A DNA stretch of 64,000 bases, taken from Desulfopila sp. IMCC35006. GTDB lineage: Bacteria; Desulfobacterota; Desulfobulbia; Desulfobulbales; Desulfocapsaceae. The position numbers and the translations under genes are program-made. The number at the start of each line of letters is the position of its first letter. Position 1 is the first letter of the stretch. Under the pieces are notes generated by a model. It searched no databases, was not told the DNA's origin, and saw nothing but the letters and a program-made list of their open reading frames with translations. The DNA lies in contig NZ_SWCM01000013.1 in assembly GCF_005116645.1 (NCBI RefSeq), positions 1 to 64,000 of the forward strand. Direction: 5' to 3'. Positions 17,743-25,905 of the stretch are shown here, piece after piece.

Positions 17743-18447
17743 TTATTCTGGGTTTATTCTTTTACTAGCAATTACTGGCCGTTGCGGAAAGAACTCCGAC
17801 TCCCCCCACAAAATTCGATAACTCTCACCAGGTGGTCTACCACCAGTTGGGTTTGATGCATGTGCACTGTCAACCTTCTCCAATGCACCATGGTGGATAA
17901 CAAGAAACAGAAAAACGCGTTTTATTTGTGCGGCTTTTAAATGATTACGTAAAGGATAGGTCAACTCACCTGGTCGAATTTCGTCAACACCAAGATCCAG
18001 AATACCTTTAACAACAATTTCTACCTGCTTTGGATCTGGATGTACACCACGCCACTTCACCAACTTCATGTCTTTGGCTTTATCATGGCTTACAGTCTTG
18101 ACTGACCCTGGTTTAAAGCCGGGTGGAATGTAGAAGGACAACTTCCCCAGCATAAGCCTTATATTACTCTTGAGAACTTGCTCTACCGGCGAGTTCTCAG
18201 GTAATATCATAGAACGTCTTTGTGAAAACAAATTGACAGGCAAATGCATGTCTGAACGACGATCCGAACAATTAGCAAATTTACCAGGATCATACTTAGC
18301 ACGTCGCTCCGAAAGACAAGGAAACTTGCCAGGATCATACTTGGCACGTTGCACGCCTTCACGGGTACCCTCTGCCCAATAAGTAGGTAAATAAATATCA
18401 AATTGCTCAAGCTCAATGTCCATCTCAATTTCGATGTCATCATTCAT
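17743..18447 (-). CDS. Unknown island protein with an internal 18-residue repeat
   Basis: Not recognised. About 234 residues, acidic N-terminus, then two adjacent copies of RAKYDPGKF-x3-S-x-RR, an exact-phase duplication also visible in DNA around 18285-18355. The centre contains MLGKLSFYIPPGF and a basic C-terminal half with AAQIKRVFLFLVIHHG. It lies between the AlpA-type regulator and the relaxase on the same strand, so a role in mobilisation or replication control is plausible but unproven. ATG 18447 is chosen over 18465 because AAGGAGG lies five bases before it. The upstream leader includes an 18-bp perfect hairpin. Confidence 0.65.
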   Translation of the reverse strand: MNDDIEIEMDIELEQFDIYLPTYWAEGTREGVQRAKYDPGKFPCLSERRAKYDPGKFANCSDRRSDMHLPVNLFSQRRSMILPENSPVEQVLKSNIRLMLGKLSFYIPPGFKPGSVKTVSHDKAKDMKLVKWRGVHPDPKQVEIVVKGILDLGVDEIRPGELTYPLRNHLKAAQIKRVFLFLVIHHGALEKVDSAHASNPTGGRPPGESYRILWGESEFFPQRPVIASKRINPE

Positions 18448-18462
18448 CACAACCTCCTTAAT

Positions 18463-18508
18463 CATCCGAACTTTTGTTCTGCTTGAACGTAGAACAAAAG
18501 TTCGGATG
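18463..18508 (-). terminator. 18-bp perfect hairpin between two island genes
   Basis: Arms 18463-18480 and 18491-18508 are fully complementary with a 10-base loop. It starts 8 bases after the stop of the 95-residue gene and ends just before the ribosome-binding site of the next gene. There is no T-run, so attenuation, processing or protein binding are as likely as termination. Confidence 0.5.
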
Positions 18509-18515
18509 CCTCTAC

Positions 18516-18803
18516 CTACTTGAGGTCTTTGAAATTGCCATCTCTCTTTTCGACAACTACCTGAAACTTTGGTGAAGTAATTTCGACAACGCCATCAGGA
18601 AATATTTTGAACGATCTATCTTGACCAGCGATGCTAATTCGAAGTGGATCCCTAACCTCTGGCGACATACTCTCGAATCTGTCAAACAAACGATCAACTA
18701 CATTACCGACATTAATCGGCATAATAACTTCTTCGTTTGTTCTCACGAGTTCTGACTGAAGCTCCTTTTCCATTTTCCTTATTTCTTTTTTTGGTTTGTC
18801 CAT
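18516..18803 (-). CDS. Unknown 95-residue island protein
   Basis: Not recognised. The N-terminal 25 residues are charged and helical (KKEIRKMEKELQSELV), followed by a compact mixed domain with GQDRSFKIFPDGVVEI and SPKFQVVVEKRDG. No membrane segment, Cys pair or helix-turn-helix is evident. GGAG precedes the ATG by ten bases. It follows the AlpA-type gene and precedes the repeat-containing gene on the same strand, so it is probably part of the mobilisation/maintenance operon. Confidence 0.6.
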   Translation of the reverse strand: MDKPKKEIRKMEKELQSELVRTNEEVIMPINVGNVVDRLFDRFESMSPEVRDPLRISIAGQDRSFKIFPDGVVEITSPKFQVVVEKRDGNFKDLK

Positions 18804-18860
18804 TTTTTGTTCACTCCATTTAGGTTTTTCTCTAAAGCAGTAAAAGCCTTGCGAAGGCTA

Positions 18861-19151
18861 TCAATTGCTTTTATTGTTCCCGAGATCTTCAAGTAACCTC
18901 GTGATATCCTCAACTCTCCACAAGCTAACTCTCGCTGAAAGCCTTATTGGCGCTGGATAAATGTGTTTTTTGATACCGGCATAAAATGCGGACCGTGATA
19001 TCGGTAAAAGTGGCTCAATTGGTGGATTAGCCTTTCGATCCCCAATAATCTGCGGGAGACGATAAAAGCCCTTACTCACACTTTGTTCACTTCGGGCGTC
19101 CACCCTCTTCATTTCATCTCTTGCTCGATTTTCCCATGACGGTTTTTTCAT
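18861..19151 (-). CDS. AlpA-family helix-turn-helix regulator
   Basis: A 96-residue DNA-binding protein of the AlpA/excisionase-like type. The motif GFYRLPQIIGD, then LPISRSAFYAGIKKHIYPAPIRLSAR and WRVEDITRLL, is the standard AlpA pattern: helix-turn-helix followed by the Arg-rich wing and a final helix. In P4-type elements such proteins activate or accompany the integrase. ATG 19151 is chosen because GGAG lies seven bases upstream; a TTG at 19157 is possible. It is divergent from the unknown gene at 19502 and shares a control region with it. Confidence 0.85.
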   Translation of the reverse strand: MKKPSWENRARDEMKRVDARSEQSVSKGFYRLPQIIGDRKANPPIEPLLPISRSAFYAGIKKHIYPAPIRLSARVSLWRVEDITRLLEDLGNNKSN

Positions 19152-19157
19152 AATCAA

Positions 19158-19501
19158 ACTCCAATTTAAGTTTTTGATGCTGTTTATTCGGCATCATGTT
19201 GCGAATACTTTTAAAACCTTCTTTGGCCAATGTCAACAATTTAAACAACATTAAATGCTGCAATAACAAGTACTTATAAGTTTCATGTGATACTTAAATA
19301 CATACTGTATGTACACAAATATACCCTATAATGATAATTTAGTACTTAATACTGAATTTATTTGATTAAATTTATCTATATCTAGATTAATGGTTCTTAT
19401 ATTTGCTTTATAAAACGAAATAGTATATTGATGTATGTAAATTGACACATGTTTTCTTGGTGATATTCTTAAATATTTTTCAGAAAAAAAGAGAGGGTGG
19501 G
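19158..19501. promoter_or_regulatory. Divergent control region of the island
   Basis: A very AT-rich 344-bp region separates the divergent AlpA-type and 464-residue genes. A 15-base odd palindrome, TACATACTGTATGTA, lies at 19299-19313 and looks like a repressor operator. A weaker pair, TATTCG/CGAATA, lies close to the AlpA gene. Promoter elements cannot be fixed by eye. Confidence 0.4.
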
Positions 19502-20893
19502 ATGGTAAAAAAAAAATTTCATGCAGAAAATTGCGACCAGATCGCATCTGACCAGAGTCATGATTCTAACGAGCAAGACAAAGCACTTGCCCTCGGCAGC
19601 GCGAAGAAATTAAACAGGGAACTATATCTTGACTTGGTGAACCAAGTGCTTTTGATGAGCCTATTTGCGCGAGAATTATATTTCAGTGATAAAAAAGTAA
19701 GGAAGGTATTTGAGAAGATTCATAAAGCCCACGAGGTCTTATCAGATAGGACGAAGCTTAAAGAGATGTTTAACCTTCCAGAGGATGGTGCTTCCAGTTG
19801 GCTGAGGCGATATTTAACCGACGAGCAATCAGATCTGTTTATGGAGTTCACTAAAGAGGACGAGGAAACATTTGGTAACACGCTTGAAGATATATATCGA
19901 CTGAACCAGCATCCTCAACGTGCTCGGTACGAACTACTCAACGAGAAACCTTTTAATGAAACCCCATTTTTAATTCTGATAGATATTCTGCTGTATTTTG
20001 ATCGTGAAATTGGAATCAGTAATGACCGCGGTAAAATAACAAGTCAATATCAAGATTTTTTAAGAACTTTGACTGGTAATATCGTGCCTGCAGGCCAATT
20101 GCGGGGCTACAGCCACTTAAACCTGTTTATCTGCCTGTACTATCCAGATATTTTGTTCTCCAAATTAATTTCAGAGGCTAATTTGGTTAAAGATAGGGGG
20201 GGGCAGCTTGATGAACTACAACCTTTGGAGCTAAAGGAGCAGGCCAAACTGCTTTGGAAGACAGTAGAGAGTTTACCACTTTCTTCTTTGAGAAGCAGAT
20301 CTGTTGATAAGCCTACAATTACACATGATGATGAATACAGTCCTAGCGTTAAATTTGAGGTAGACCTTTCATGCAATCGTTATATTAGAGCTATGAAACT
20401 GTCAAAAAAGAATGGTAAGAACCCAGAACTGTACAGTTTTTTAGAATATACAATTGCTCTTTTTCAAGAGAAGCTTATGGGAGAATATAAAATGCAAAGA
20501 GAGCTACCTCCATCCGAAGAAAAGTTGCTGGCTGATGATTATCAATCATATAAAAACAACCCTCGTCGTAAAAGTGAAGAAAAAATAGTGCATTATGCTA
20601 AAACTGTAAGCACAGTATTTCAAGCAATCCTTACCTGGGATTATCTTCATGGTCCCAGAAAAGATGCCACCAAGCTTTCTGTAATGGATGCTATGAAACT
20701 GTCAGCAACAGCGCTTAATATTAAAGAAAAACTTAAGTATCCAGGCGTTAAAAGGATTTATAACGAGAAGATTCTCGCTAAAATTAAGAATAAAGACTAC
20801 TCCCAGTTGCAAAAGGAATTGTATCAAACTTATTCAATTGTTGAGTCAAGGCTAACTGGTGAGTATTTTCCCTTCCCTTTATTTTTCAAATAA
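19502..20893 (+). CDS. Unknown 463-residue island protein
   Basis: Not recognised. A soluble, highly charged, mostly helical protein. An acidic segment (TDEQSDLFMEFTKEDEE) lies near the first third, and a Lys-rich C-terminal half contains LSVMDAMKLSATALNIKEKL and KNKDYSQLQKELYQTY. No nuclease, ATPase or membrane motif is visible. The start at ATG 19502 is preferred over 19442 because a GGGTGGG-type purine tract precedes it. A run of eight G occurs in frame near 20196-20203. It is the only island gene on the plus strand in this section and sits beside the integrase, a slot often used by cargo (defence, toxin or replication) genes. Confidence 0.65.
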   Translation: MVKKKFHAENCDQIASDQSHDSNEQDKALALGSAKKLNRELYLDLVNQVLLMSLFARELYFSDKKVRKVFEKIHKAHEVLSDRTKLKEMFNLPEDGASSWLRRYLTDEQSDLFMEFTKEDEETFGNTLEDIYRLNQHPQRARYELLNEKPFNETPFLILIDILLYFDREIGISNDRGKITSQYQDFLRTLTGNIVPAGQLRGYSHLNLFICLYYPDILFSKLISEANLVKDRGGQLDELQPLELKEQAKLLWKTVESLPLSSLRSRSVDKPTITHDDEYSPSVKFEVDLSCNRYIRAMKLSKKNGKNPELYSFLEYTIALFQEKLMGEYKMQRELPPSEEKLLADDYQSYKNNPRRKSEEKIVHYAKTVSTVFQAILTWDYLHGPRKDATKLSVMDAMKLSATALNIKEKLKYPGVKRIYNEKILAKIKNKDYSQLQKELYQTYSIVESRLTGEYFPFPLFFK

Positions 20894-20900
20894 AGGGAAG
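20872..20900 (+). terminator. 13-bp perfect hairpin overlapping a stop codon
   Basis: CTTCCCTTTATTT and AAATAAAGGGAAG form a perfect stem with a 3-base loop. The TAA of the upstream gene is inside the second arm. There is no T-tract after it on the plus strand. It could end transcription from both the unknown gene and the convergent integrase gene. Confidence 0.45.
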
Positions 20901-20990
20901 ACATCAAAGATTCTTTCAGCTCATCATCAGCTACCATCTGAAGTACAGCAGGGAGTGTTCAGACGTTTCCCACCGGATAACCGATTTCTC

Positions 20991-22265
20991 CTAGTAACTA
21001 GGCAAGTTGCTTAGGCAGTTAGCGGCATTTTCATTCTCTTTGACAACACCACTACCGGTTTCTTTGGTTTCATATTCAATCCTTTGCAACATATCACCCC
21101 ACCATTGAAGTAAATCTCGACGCTGTTCGAGATACTCAGCGCGATTATAGGCTCCTTTTATCTTATTTTTTTCCTCATGCGCAAGAGCTTTTTCAATCAC
21201 CTCTGAGGGAAACTTGTTTGACTCGTGCGCCATAGAAGAAAAGGAAGACCTGAAACCATGTGGTGTTGCTTTACCTTTGTAGCCCATATCACGGAGAGCC
21301 TTACTCATTGCATTATCAGACATTGGCTTATCAAAATCTCTGGCTGACGGAAAAACTAGGCCATCGGTACCAAATAGGTTTCCCGATCGCTCTAATATTG
21401 CTACAGCCTGATGAGAGAGTGGCACAATATGTGGACGTCTCATCTTCATACGTTCAGCTGGTATATGCCATTCTTTAGTTTGCATATCCATTTCAGACCA
21501 CCTTGCATTACGAACCTCACCAGAGCGGCAAGCTGTTAATGCCGTAAACTGCAGAGCTAGCTTTGTAATGGTAAGCATTTTATTATTGGCAGTGATATCT
21601 CTAAGAAGCTTAGCAAGGTCTTTATCAAAAACTGCAGGCATATGCTCGACAAGTTTTGATTTTAAAACACCCTGCATATCAGCTGCAGGGTTATAGGTAG
21701 CTTTGCCTGTCTGAACTGCATAGCGGAAAACGGCATTCATTCTCTGTAGCACCTTTCTAGCAATTTCCAGAGCACCTCGTTTTTCTATACTTCTAAGAAT
21801 TTTCAAAACATCTGGGGGGGTAATTATATCAATTGCTACATCACCTATAACTGGAAATGCATCTCTTCTAAGTGTCGTAAGCACGGCATTTGCGTGGTCA
21901 TTACTCCACCTATCTTTTTGAGTATCAATCCATTCAACCGCTACAAACTTAAATGAATTATTCCTTCGTTCCTTCTCTTGCTCTTCCTTGGCAACGTTTT
22001 CTTGCTTTTTAGCTCTTCTGGCTCTTGCTGGGCTCAAACCTTCTTTTACCAGATCTCGTGCCTCTCTGTGTTTTTTTCGTGCCTGCTCAAGTGACAATTC
22101 TGGATATCGACCGATAATATAAATCCCACTTTTTCCAACGATTTTATATCGATACATCCAGCGCTTAATCCCGGTCTTAATAATCTCATAAAACAATCCA
22201 TTACCATCGGAAAAGCGACCCGGTTCTTTAAGGTTTCTAACCTGCATAGCTGTAAGTTTGGGCAA
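20991..22265 (-). CDS. P4-type tyrosine integrase
   Basis: Site-specific recombinase that integrates and excises the island at tRNA-Leu. The N-terminal DUF4102-like arm domain (LTAMQVRNLKEPGRFSDG, YRYKIVGKSG, IGRYPELSLEQAR) is followed by a core-binding domain and the catalytic domain. Arg in TACRSGEVR (about 245), His-Arg in HGFRSS (about 333), His in LAHEE and Tyr in KGAYNRAEY (about 374) supply the active site. The TTG at 22265 is preferred: GGAG lies six bases before it and it yields the typical MPKLTAxQV start; a TTG at 22277 is the longest option. Inverted 10-mers just upstream (22279-22324) may be accessory binding sites. Confidence 0.92.
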   Translation of the reverse strand: MPKLTAMQVRNLKEPGRFSDGNGLFYEIIKTGIKRWMYRYKIVGKSGIYIIGRYPELSLEQARKKHREARDLVKEGLSPARARRAKKQENVAKEEQEKERRNNSFKFVAVEWIDTQKDRWSNDHANAVLTTLRRDAFPVIGDVAIDIITPPDVLKILRSIEKRGALEIARKVLQRMNAVFRYAVQTGKATYNPAADMQGVLKSKLVEHMPAVFDKDLAKLLRDITANNKMLTITKLALQFTALTACRSGEVRNARWSEMDMQTKEWHIPAERMKMRRPHIVPLSHQAVAILERSGNLFGTDGLVFPSARDFDKPMSDNAMSKALRDMGYKGKATPHGFRSSFSSMAHESNKFPSEVIEKALAHEEKNKIKGAYNRAEYLEQRRDLLQWWGDMLQRIEYETKETGSGVVKENENAANCLSNLPSY

Positions 22266-22278
22266 AGCAGACTCCAAA

Positions 22279-22324
22279 GGGTATATTTTAAAAAGCGAGT
22301 TCGTCTTTATTTTTAAATATACCC
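22279..22324. repeat. Inverted repeat upstream of the integrase gene
   Basis: GGGTATATTT (22279-22288) and AAATATACCC (22315-22324) face each other across 26 bases; a third GTACCC follows at about 22331. Located between int and the tRNA, these may be integrase or excisionase arm sites, or an autoregulatory operator. Confidence 0.4.
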
Positions 22325-22390
22325 CTCAATGTACCCTTCTTGCAAAGGATTTATCTGAACACTTATGGACAACATAGGACTGAAAAAGCA

Positions 22391-22428
22391 ACAAAAAAGC
22401 CCCAAACCTTTTAAGGCTGGGGCTTTAA
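22391..22428 (-). terminator. Intrinsic terminator of tRNA-Leu
   Basis: On the minus strand AAAGCCCCA pairs with TGGGGCTTT across a short loop that itself holds a GCC/GGT pairing, and the stem is followed by a run of six T. It lies about 35 bases past the tRNA CCA end. Confidence 0.8.
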
Positions 22429-22460
22429 TGGACTTCTATGGATTACTGTGTACTTGGCAT

Positions 22461-22547
22461 TGGTGCCGGAGGTCGGAATCGAACCGACACGAAGTTGCCC
22501 TCGCGGGATTTTGAGTCCCGTGCGTCTACCAGTTTCACCACTCCGGC
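22461..22547 (-). tRNA. tRNA-Leu (anticodon CAA)
   Basis: An 87-base class II tRNA with CCA encoded. The 7-bp acceptor stem pairs GCCGGAG with CTCCGGC; the D-loop has TGGTAGACGC, the anticodon loop CTCAAAA gives CAA, a long variable arm follows, and the T-arm contains GGTTCGATTCC. It is the same isoacceptor as the E. coli leuX site, a common target of P4-type integrases, and it forms the right boundary of the island here. Confidence 0.95.
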
Positions 22548-22648
22548 GTAGGTCTCGTATATACCCCACTTTCCCGTTTATCGTCAAGGGTAAAAGGTGC
22601 GATGCCTTCCAGTATCTGGCATTTTTCCGAATCAGGAATCACAGAGAC

Positions 22649-23389
22649 TCACCAGTTCGCTTTATAGACTTTGTATCGCTTGAGAACCCTGTTTATATAC
22701 TGCACTGTTTCAGGGATGAGAGGCACCCCACCCGTACGGCTTACCAGTCCGGGACCGGCATTATAGGCGGCAAGGGAGAGGATAAGGTCTTCATTGAAAC
22801 TATCGAGGAGGCTGCGGAAATAGCGGGTGCCGCCTTCGATGTTTTCCAGCGCATTAAAGGGATTGTCGACTTGTAAATCACTCGCCGTACCGGGCATGAG
22901 CTGCATCAGCCCCTGGGCACCGCAGTGCGAGACGGCTTCACTATCAAAAGCGGATTCGGTATGGATGATCGCCTTTATCAGCGGCGGATCGACATTATAG
23001 AGTCTGCCGATGCGGATTATTTCCCGGTCATATCTGGCCGAGTCCGAACCACCGGAACTGTAGCTGGGGTAACTGCGGGTGCTGCGGGAGGGCAGATTGG
23101 CCCAGTTGACATCTTTTTTTAACTCAACTGCTTTACAGTCGGGGCTGTTCGGGACATTGGTAAAGTTGGTGGTCCCGGATGCATCAGTACAGAGATACAT
23201 CTCTGCCTGCACGGTGTTGCTGTCAAAGACAAGCAACACCAGCAGCAGCATTGCATACACACCAAATCTCAGACAGGTCGAATACAGTCTGGCACGAAAA
23301 AAAGGGAAACCGATTCCGTGCCCGGATGCATGCGCTTGATCGGGAGCAGATTCCCTGCCTGAGATGAAGGTATTCAATGCCCCGGCCAT
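22649..23389 (-). CDS. Lytic transglycosylase (SLT domain) with DUF4124-like N-terminus
   Basis: A periplasmic murein hydrolase. A hydrophobic export segment (VYAMLLLVLLVF, about 44-55) is followed by a short DUF4124-like strand region (EMYLCTDASGTTNFTN). The SLT domain comprises residues 125-245, with catalytic Glu in IIHTESAFDSEA (about 145), GLMQLMPGTA and LAAYNAGPG. ATG 23389 directly abuts the stop of the upstream aldolase gene (TAA-ATG), pointing to translational coupling; a second Met at 23251 would give a more usual signal peptide length. It ends about 100 bases from tRNA-Leu. Confidence 0.9.
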   Translation of the reverse strand: MAGALNTFISGRESAPDQAHASGHGIGFPFFRARLYSTCLRFGVYAMLLLVLLVFDSNTVQAEMYLCTDASGTTNFTNVPNSPDCKAVELKKDVNWANLPSRSTRSYPSYSSGGSDSARYDREIIRIGRLYNVDPPLIKAIIHTESAFDSEAVSHCGAQGLMQLMPGTASDLQVDNPFNALENIEGGTRYFRSLLDSFNEDLILSLAAYNAGPGLVSRTGGVPLIPETVQYINRVLKRYKVYKANW

Positions 23390-24034
23390 TTACTTGGTTC
23401 GTTTTTCCCAATCCGCCAGAAACTGCTCCATACCGATGTCAGTCAAGGGATGCTTGGCCAACTGCGTGATGACCTTTAGAGGAATGGTGGCGATATCCGC
23501 ACCGATAAGCGCGGCATCCATGACGTGCTGCGGATTCCTGACGCTGGCGACAATAATCTCGCTTTCGTACCCGTAGTTGTCATAGACTGTGGCGATATCG
23601 CTGATCAAGTCCATACTGGGGGTGCCGATATCATCGAGGCGCCCGACAAAGGGGCTGACAAAGGAGGCACCCGCCTTGGCGGCCAGAAGCGCCTGGGCAG
23701 AAGAAAAGACCAAGGTTACATTGGTCTTGATACCTTCGGCGGAGAGTTTCTTGACTGCTTTCAGTCCTTCAATAATCATCGGGATCTTGATGACGATATT
23801 GTCGGCGATCTTGGCCAGTTCTTTTGCCTCGGTCAACATCCCTTCCGCGTCGAGGCTGACGACTTCGGCGCTGACCGGACCATCGACCAACCGGCAGATT
23901 TCAGTAATAATATCTTTAAAAGGCATGCTTTCTCTGGCAATCAGCGACGGATTGGTGGTAACCCCGTCGACCATGCCCATTTCAAGGCCTTTTTTTATTT
24001 CATCAAGATTGGCCGTATCAATAAAAAACTTCAT
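23390..24034 (-). CDS. fsa: Transaldolase-like fructose-6-phosphate aldolase
   Basis: A 214-residue protein of the small transaldolase/FSA (TalC/MipB) subfamily. The N-terminus [16 protein letters not shown], the TTNPSL segment, the Schiff-base Lys in NIVIKIPM (about residue 84) and [13 protein letters not shown] are diagnostic. It forms decameric aldol enzymes acting on fructose 6-phosphate or sedoheptulose 7-phosphate; which of the two is not decidable here. Its ATG overlaps the stop of the upstream metal-binding membrane protein gene (ATGA), and its stop abuts the transglycosylase start. Confidence 0.9.
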   Translation of the reverse strand: MKFFIDTANLDEIKKGLEMGMVDGVTTNPSLIARESMPFKDIITEICRLVDGPVSAEVVSLDAEGMLTEAKELAKIADNIVIKIPMIIEGLKAVKKLSAEGIKTNVTLVFSSAQALLAAKAGASFVSPFVGRLDDIGTPSMDLISDIATVYDNYGYESEIIVASVRNPQHVMDAALIGADIATIPLKVITQLAKHPLTDIGMEQFLADWEKRTK

Positions 24035-24303
24035 TTATGTTCTCCTTGTCTGGATCTGAATGTATTGCAGCACTCCTTGCTGCAAAAATAATGCTTTTTA
24101 CCCTGGTGTTCGTAGTGCACGGCCTGCTGCCGGGGCACGAGTTTCTTGCAGACGGGGTCCTCTTCCAGGGTATCGCTCACCGGCATCTCCCCGTCTGATG
24201 GTTTCTTTTGACCACGCGGTACCGATGACGTTCTGCCGCCTGTTATGAGCCGGTAGGCAATATAAATCAGGATGGCTATGATTATGAGGCGTAGAGGGCT
24301 CAA
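24031..24303 (-). CDS. Small membrane protein with TRASH/YHS-like metal-binding motif
   Basis: A 90-residue protein: one N-terminal transmembrane helix ([16 protein letters not shown]), a polar linker and a C-terminal [11 protein letters not shown]...[12 protein letters not shown] motif. This matches the PP0621/YHS-like family in which paired Cys residues are thought to bind metal. No function is known for the family. It is translationally coupled to the downstream aldolase gene by a 4-base overlap. Confidence 0.75.
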   Translation of the reverse strand: MSPLRLIIIAILIYIAYRLITGGRTSSVPRGQKKPSDGEMPVSDTLEEDPVCKKLVPRQQAVHYEHQGKKHYFCSKECCNTFRSRQGEHK

Positions 24304-24387
24304 TGTTCTCTCTGGGGTCTATAATTCCAGTTCAGGACCACTCGCTTTAATAAGCATCTCATCTTTTTTACCACTTTGCAAGGTCGG

Positions 24388-24930
24388 TTATTCATTCCAT
24401 TGGCCATGAATGATTTCCTGCTTTTTGTTGGTGGTCGAATCGATTCTCTCGCGGAGACGAGCTTCCATCTCATTGACGGTTTTTTTACTGAGGGTATCCC
24501 TGAAATCCGGTTCCAGCTCGGCCAGAGGGACGAGGACAAACAGGCGATCGCCGATGCGCGGGTGCGGCAGGGTCAGCTCAGGGCTGTCCATAACGATATC
24601 GCCGTAGTAGAGCAGGTCAAGATCGAGACTTCGATCCTGGTAGCCAAATTTTTTTTCGCTCCGCTTGCGGCCAAACGAGGCCTCTACCGCAAGCAGGACG
24701 TGCAGGAGCTCAAGAGGGGACAGTGTCACCTGCAATCGACCGACAGCATTGGTAAACCAGTGCTGACTGGTCATATCAACCGGTGCGGTCATATAGGGGC
24801 TCGACAAGCCGTCTAAAACAATGCCGTCGACATTTCCGAGAGCCTGCCAGGCCTCCTGAAGCAGGGTTTTGCTGTCGCCAAGGTTGGAACCCAGGCCAAT
24901 ATATGCTTTGACTGCTTTAGTGTGTAACAA
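24388..24930 (-). CDS. folK: 2-amino-4-hydroxy-6-hydroxymethyldihydropteridine pyrophosphokinase
   Basis: Transfers pyrophosphate from ATP to 6-hydroxymethyl-dihydropterin in folate synthesis. AYIGLGSNLGD at the start, SPYMTAPVD, HWFTNAVGRL, FGRKRSEKKFGYQDRSLDLDLLYYG and the LPHPRIGDRLFVLVPL signature cover the whole family. No ATG is available: the TTG at 24930 with AGGA eight bases upstream is the best start (a TTG at 24975 is the longest). It closes the arg-dap transcription unit after a palindromic repeat. Confidence 0.92.
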   Translation of the reverse strand: MLHTKAVKAYIGLGSNLGDSKTLLQEAWQALGNVDGIVLDGLSSPYMTAPVDMTSQHWFTNAVGRLQVTLSPLELLHVLLAVEASFGRKRSEKKFGYQDRSLDLDLLYYGDIVMDSPELTLPHPRIGDRLFVLVPLAELEPDFRDTLSKKTVNEMEARLRERIDSTTNKKQEIIHGQWNE

Positions 24931-24983
24931 AGACGAAATCCTAAATATGAGTGTACTCGTAAAAAGCCAAAACAATCACCGGA

Positions 24984-25069
24984 GATGGCTATATGAAAAG
25001 CTTGATATACCCCCAAAAGAAGTGCCCTCGGGGGGCAACGAAAGAGATCGGGCTTTTTACGACGCCATC
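24984..25069. repeat. Palindromic intergenic element, family A (short copy)
   Basis: GATGGC...TGAAAAGC at the left pairs with GCTTTTTACGACGCCATC at the right; the interior has a CCCCC/GGGGG stem. The right arm is shared with 39541-39682 and 35493-35510. The last bases include the stop codon of dapB. Confidence 0.65.
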
Positions 25070-25877
25070 AAAGATCGTGCAGGCCAAGCACATCAAACAT
25101 GGAATACACCCCGCACTCTTTACCCACAATCCAGGCTGCCGCAGTGGCGGCGCCTTTAGCGAAATGATCACGGCTGTGGGCCCGATGCACCAGCTCGATT
25201 CGTTCTCCCGGTCCGGCAAAGTAGACGGTATGCTCCCCGACGATATCGGCGGCCCGGATGGTCTGAATGCCGATTTCCTTCGGCTTTCGTTCGCCGATTA
25301 TGCCGCTGCGTTCCAGCACCACCACGTCTTTAAGGTTGCGATTGACACCTTCGGCGGCCATCTCACCCAGTTTGAGTGCCGTACCGCTCGGGGCGTCCTT
25401 CTTTTTATTGTGATGGGCCTCGATAATTTCAATATCGTAATCATCGCCCAGAATTGCCGCCGTCTTCTTGACCAGCTTGAACAGGACGTTGACGCAGATC
25501 GACATATTGGGTGCCTGGACACAGGGAAAGTTTTTTGCCAGCTCCTGCAGTTCCGCCAGATTCTCGGCAGAAAGACCGGTGGTGCCGATAACCATCGCCC
25601 TGTTATGTCTCGCCGCCAGTCGGGCAAACTCCATAGTCGCCTTATGAAAGGTGAAGTCGATAATCACATCGCCCTGGTCAATGACCGACTCCAGCCCCTC
25701 GCTGATGATCACCCCGTTCTCCGAACCAAGCGCTACGACTCCGGCGTCTTTGCCGATGGCAGGACTGCCGGGCGCCTCAAATGCCGCGGTACATTCCAGC
25801 CCGGGGTGGGCGTTGACCATACAGGCAACCCGCTGCCCCATCCTGCCGGCCGCACCGGCGATTATTACTTTTATCAT
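25068..25877 (-). CDS. dapB: 4-hydroxy-tetrahydrodipicolinate reductase
   Basis: NAD(P)H-dependent second step of the diaminopimelate/lysine branch. The dinucleotide site GAAGRMGQ is at residues 7-14, and the catalytic loop with HHNKKKDAPSGTALK lies near 155-170. Length (269) is normal. It follows dapA by 28 bases in the dapF-dapA-dapB set. Confidence 0.96.
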   Translation of the reverse strand: MIKVIIAGAAGRMGQRVACMVNAHPGLECTAAFEAPGSPAIGKDAGVVALGSENGVIISEGLESVIDQGDVIIDFTFHKATMEFARLAARHNRAMVIGTTGLSAENLAELQELAKNFPCVQAPNMSICVNVLFKLVKKTAAILGDDYDIEIIEAHHNKKKDAPSGTALKLGEMAAEGVNRNLKDVVVLERSGIIGERKPKEIGIQTIRAADIVGEHTVYFAGPGERIELVHRAHSRDHFAKGAATAAAWIVGKECGVYSMFDVLGLHDL

Positions 25878-25905
25878 ATCAGGATCCTTTGTTGCAGAGT
25901 TCGGC

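Noticed and set aside
1-22460. A left attachment site repeating the tRNA-Leu 3' end
   Set aside because: No copy of the tRNA T-arm/acceptor sequence was noticed by eye; a computed search would be needed to exclude a short one.
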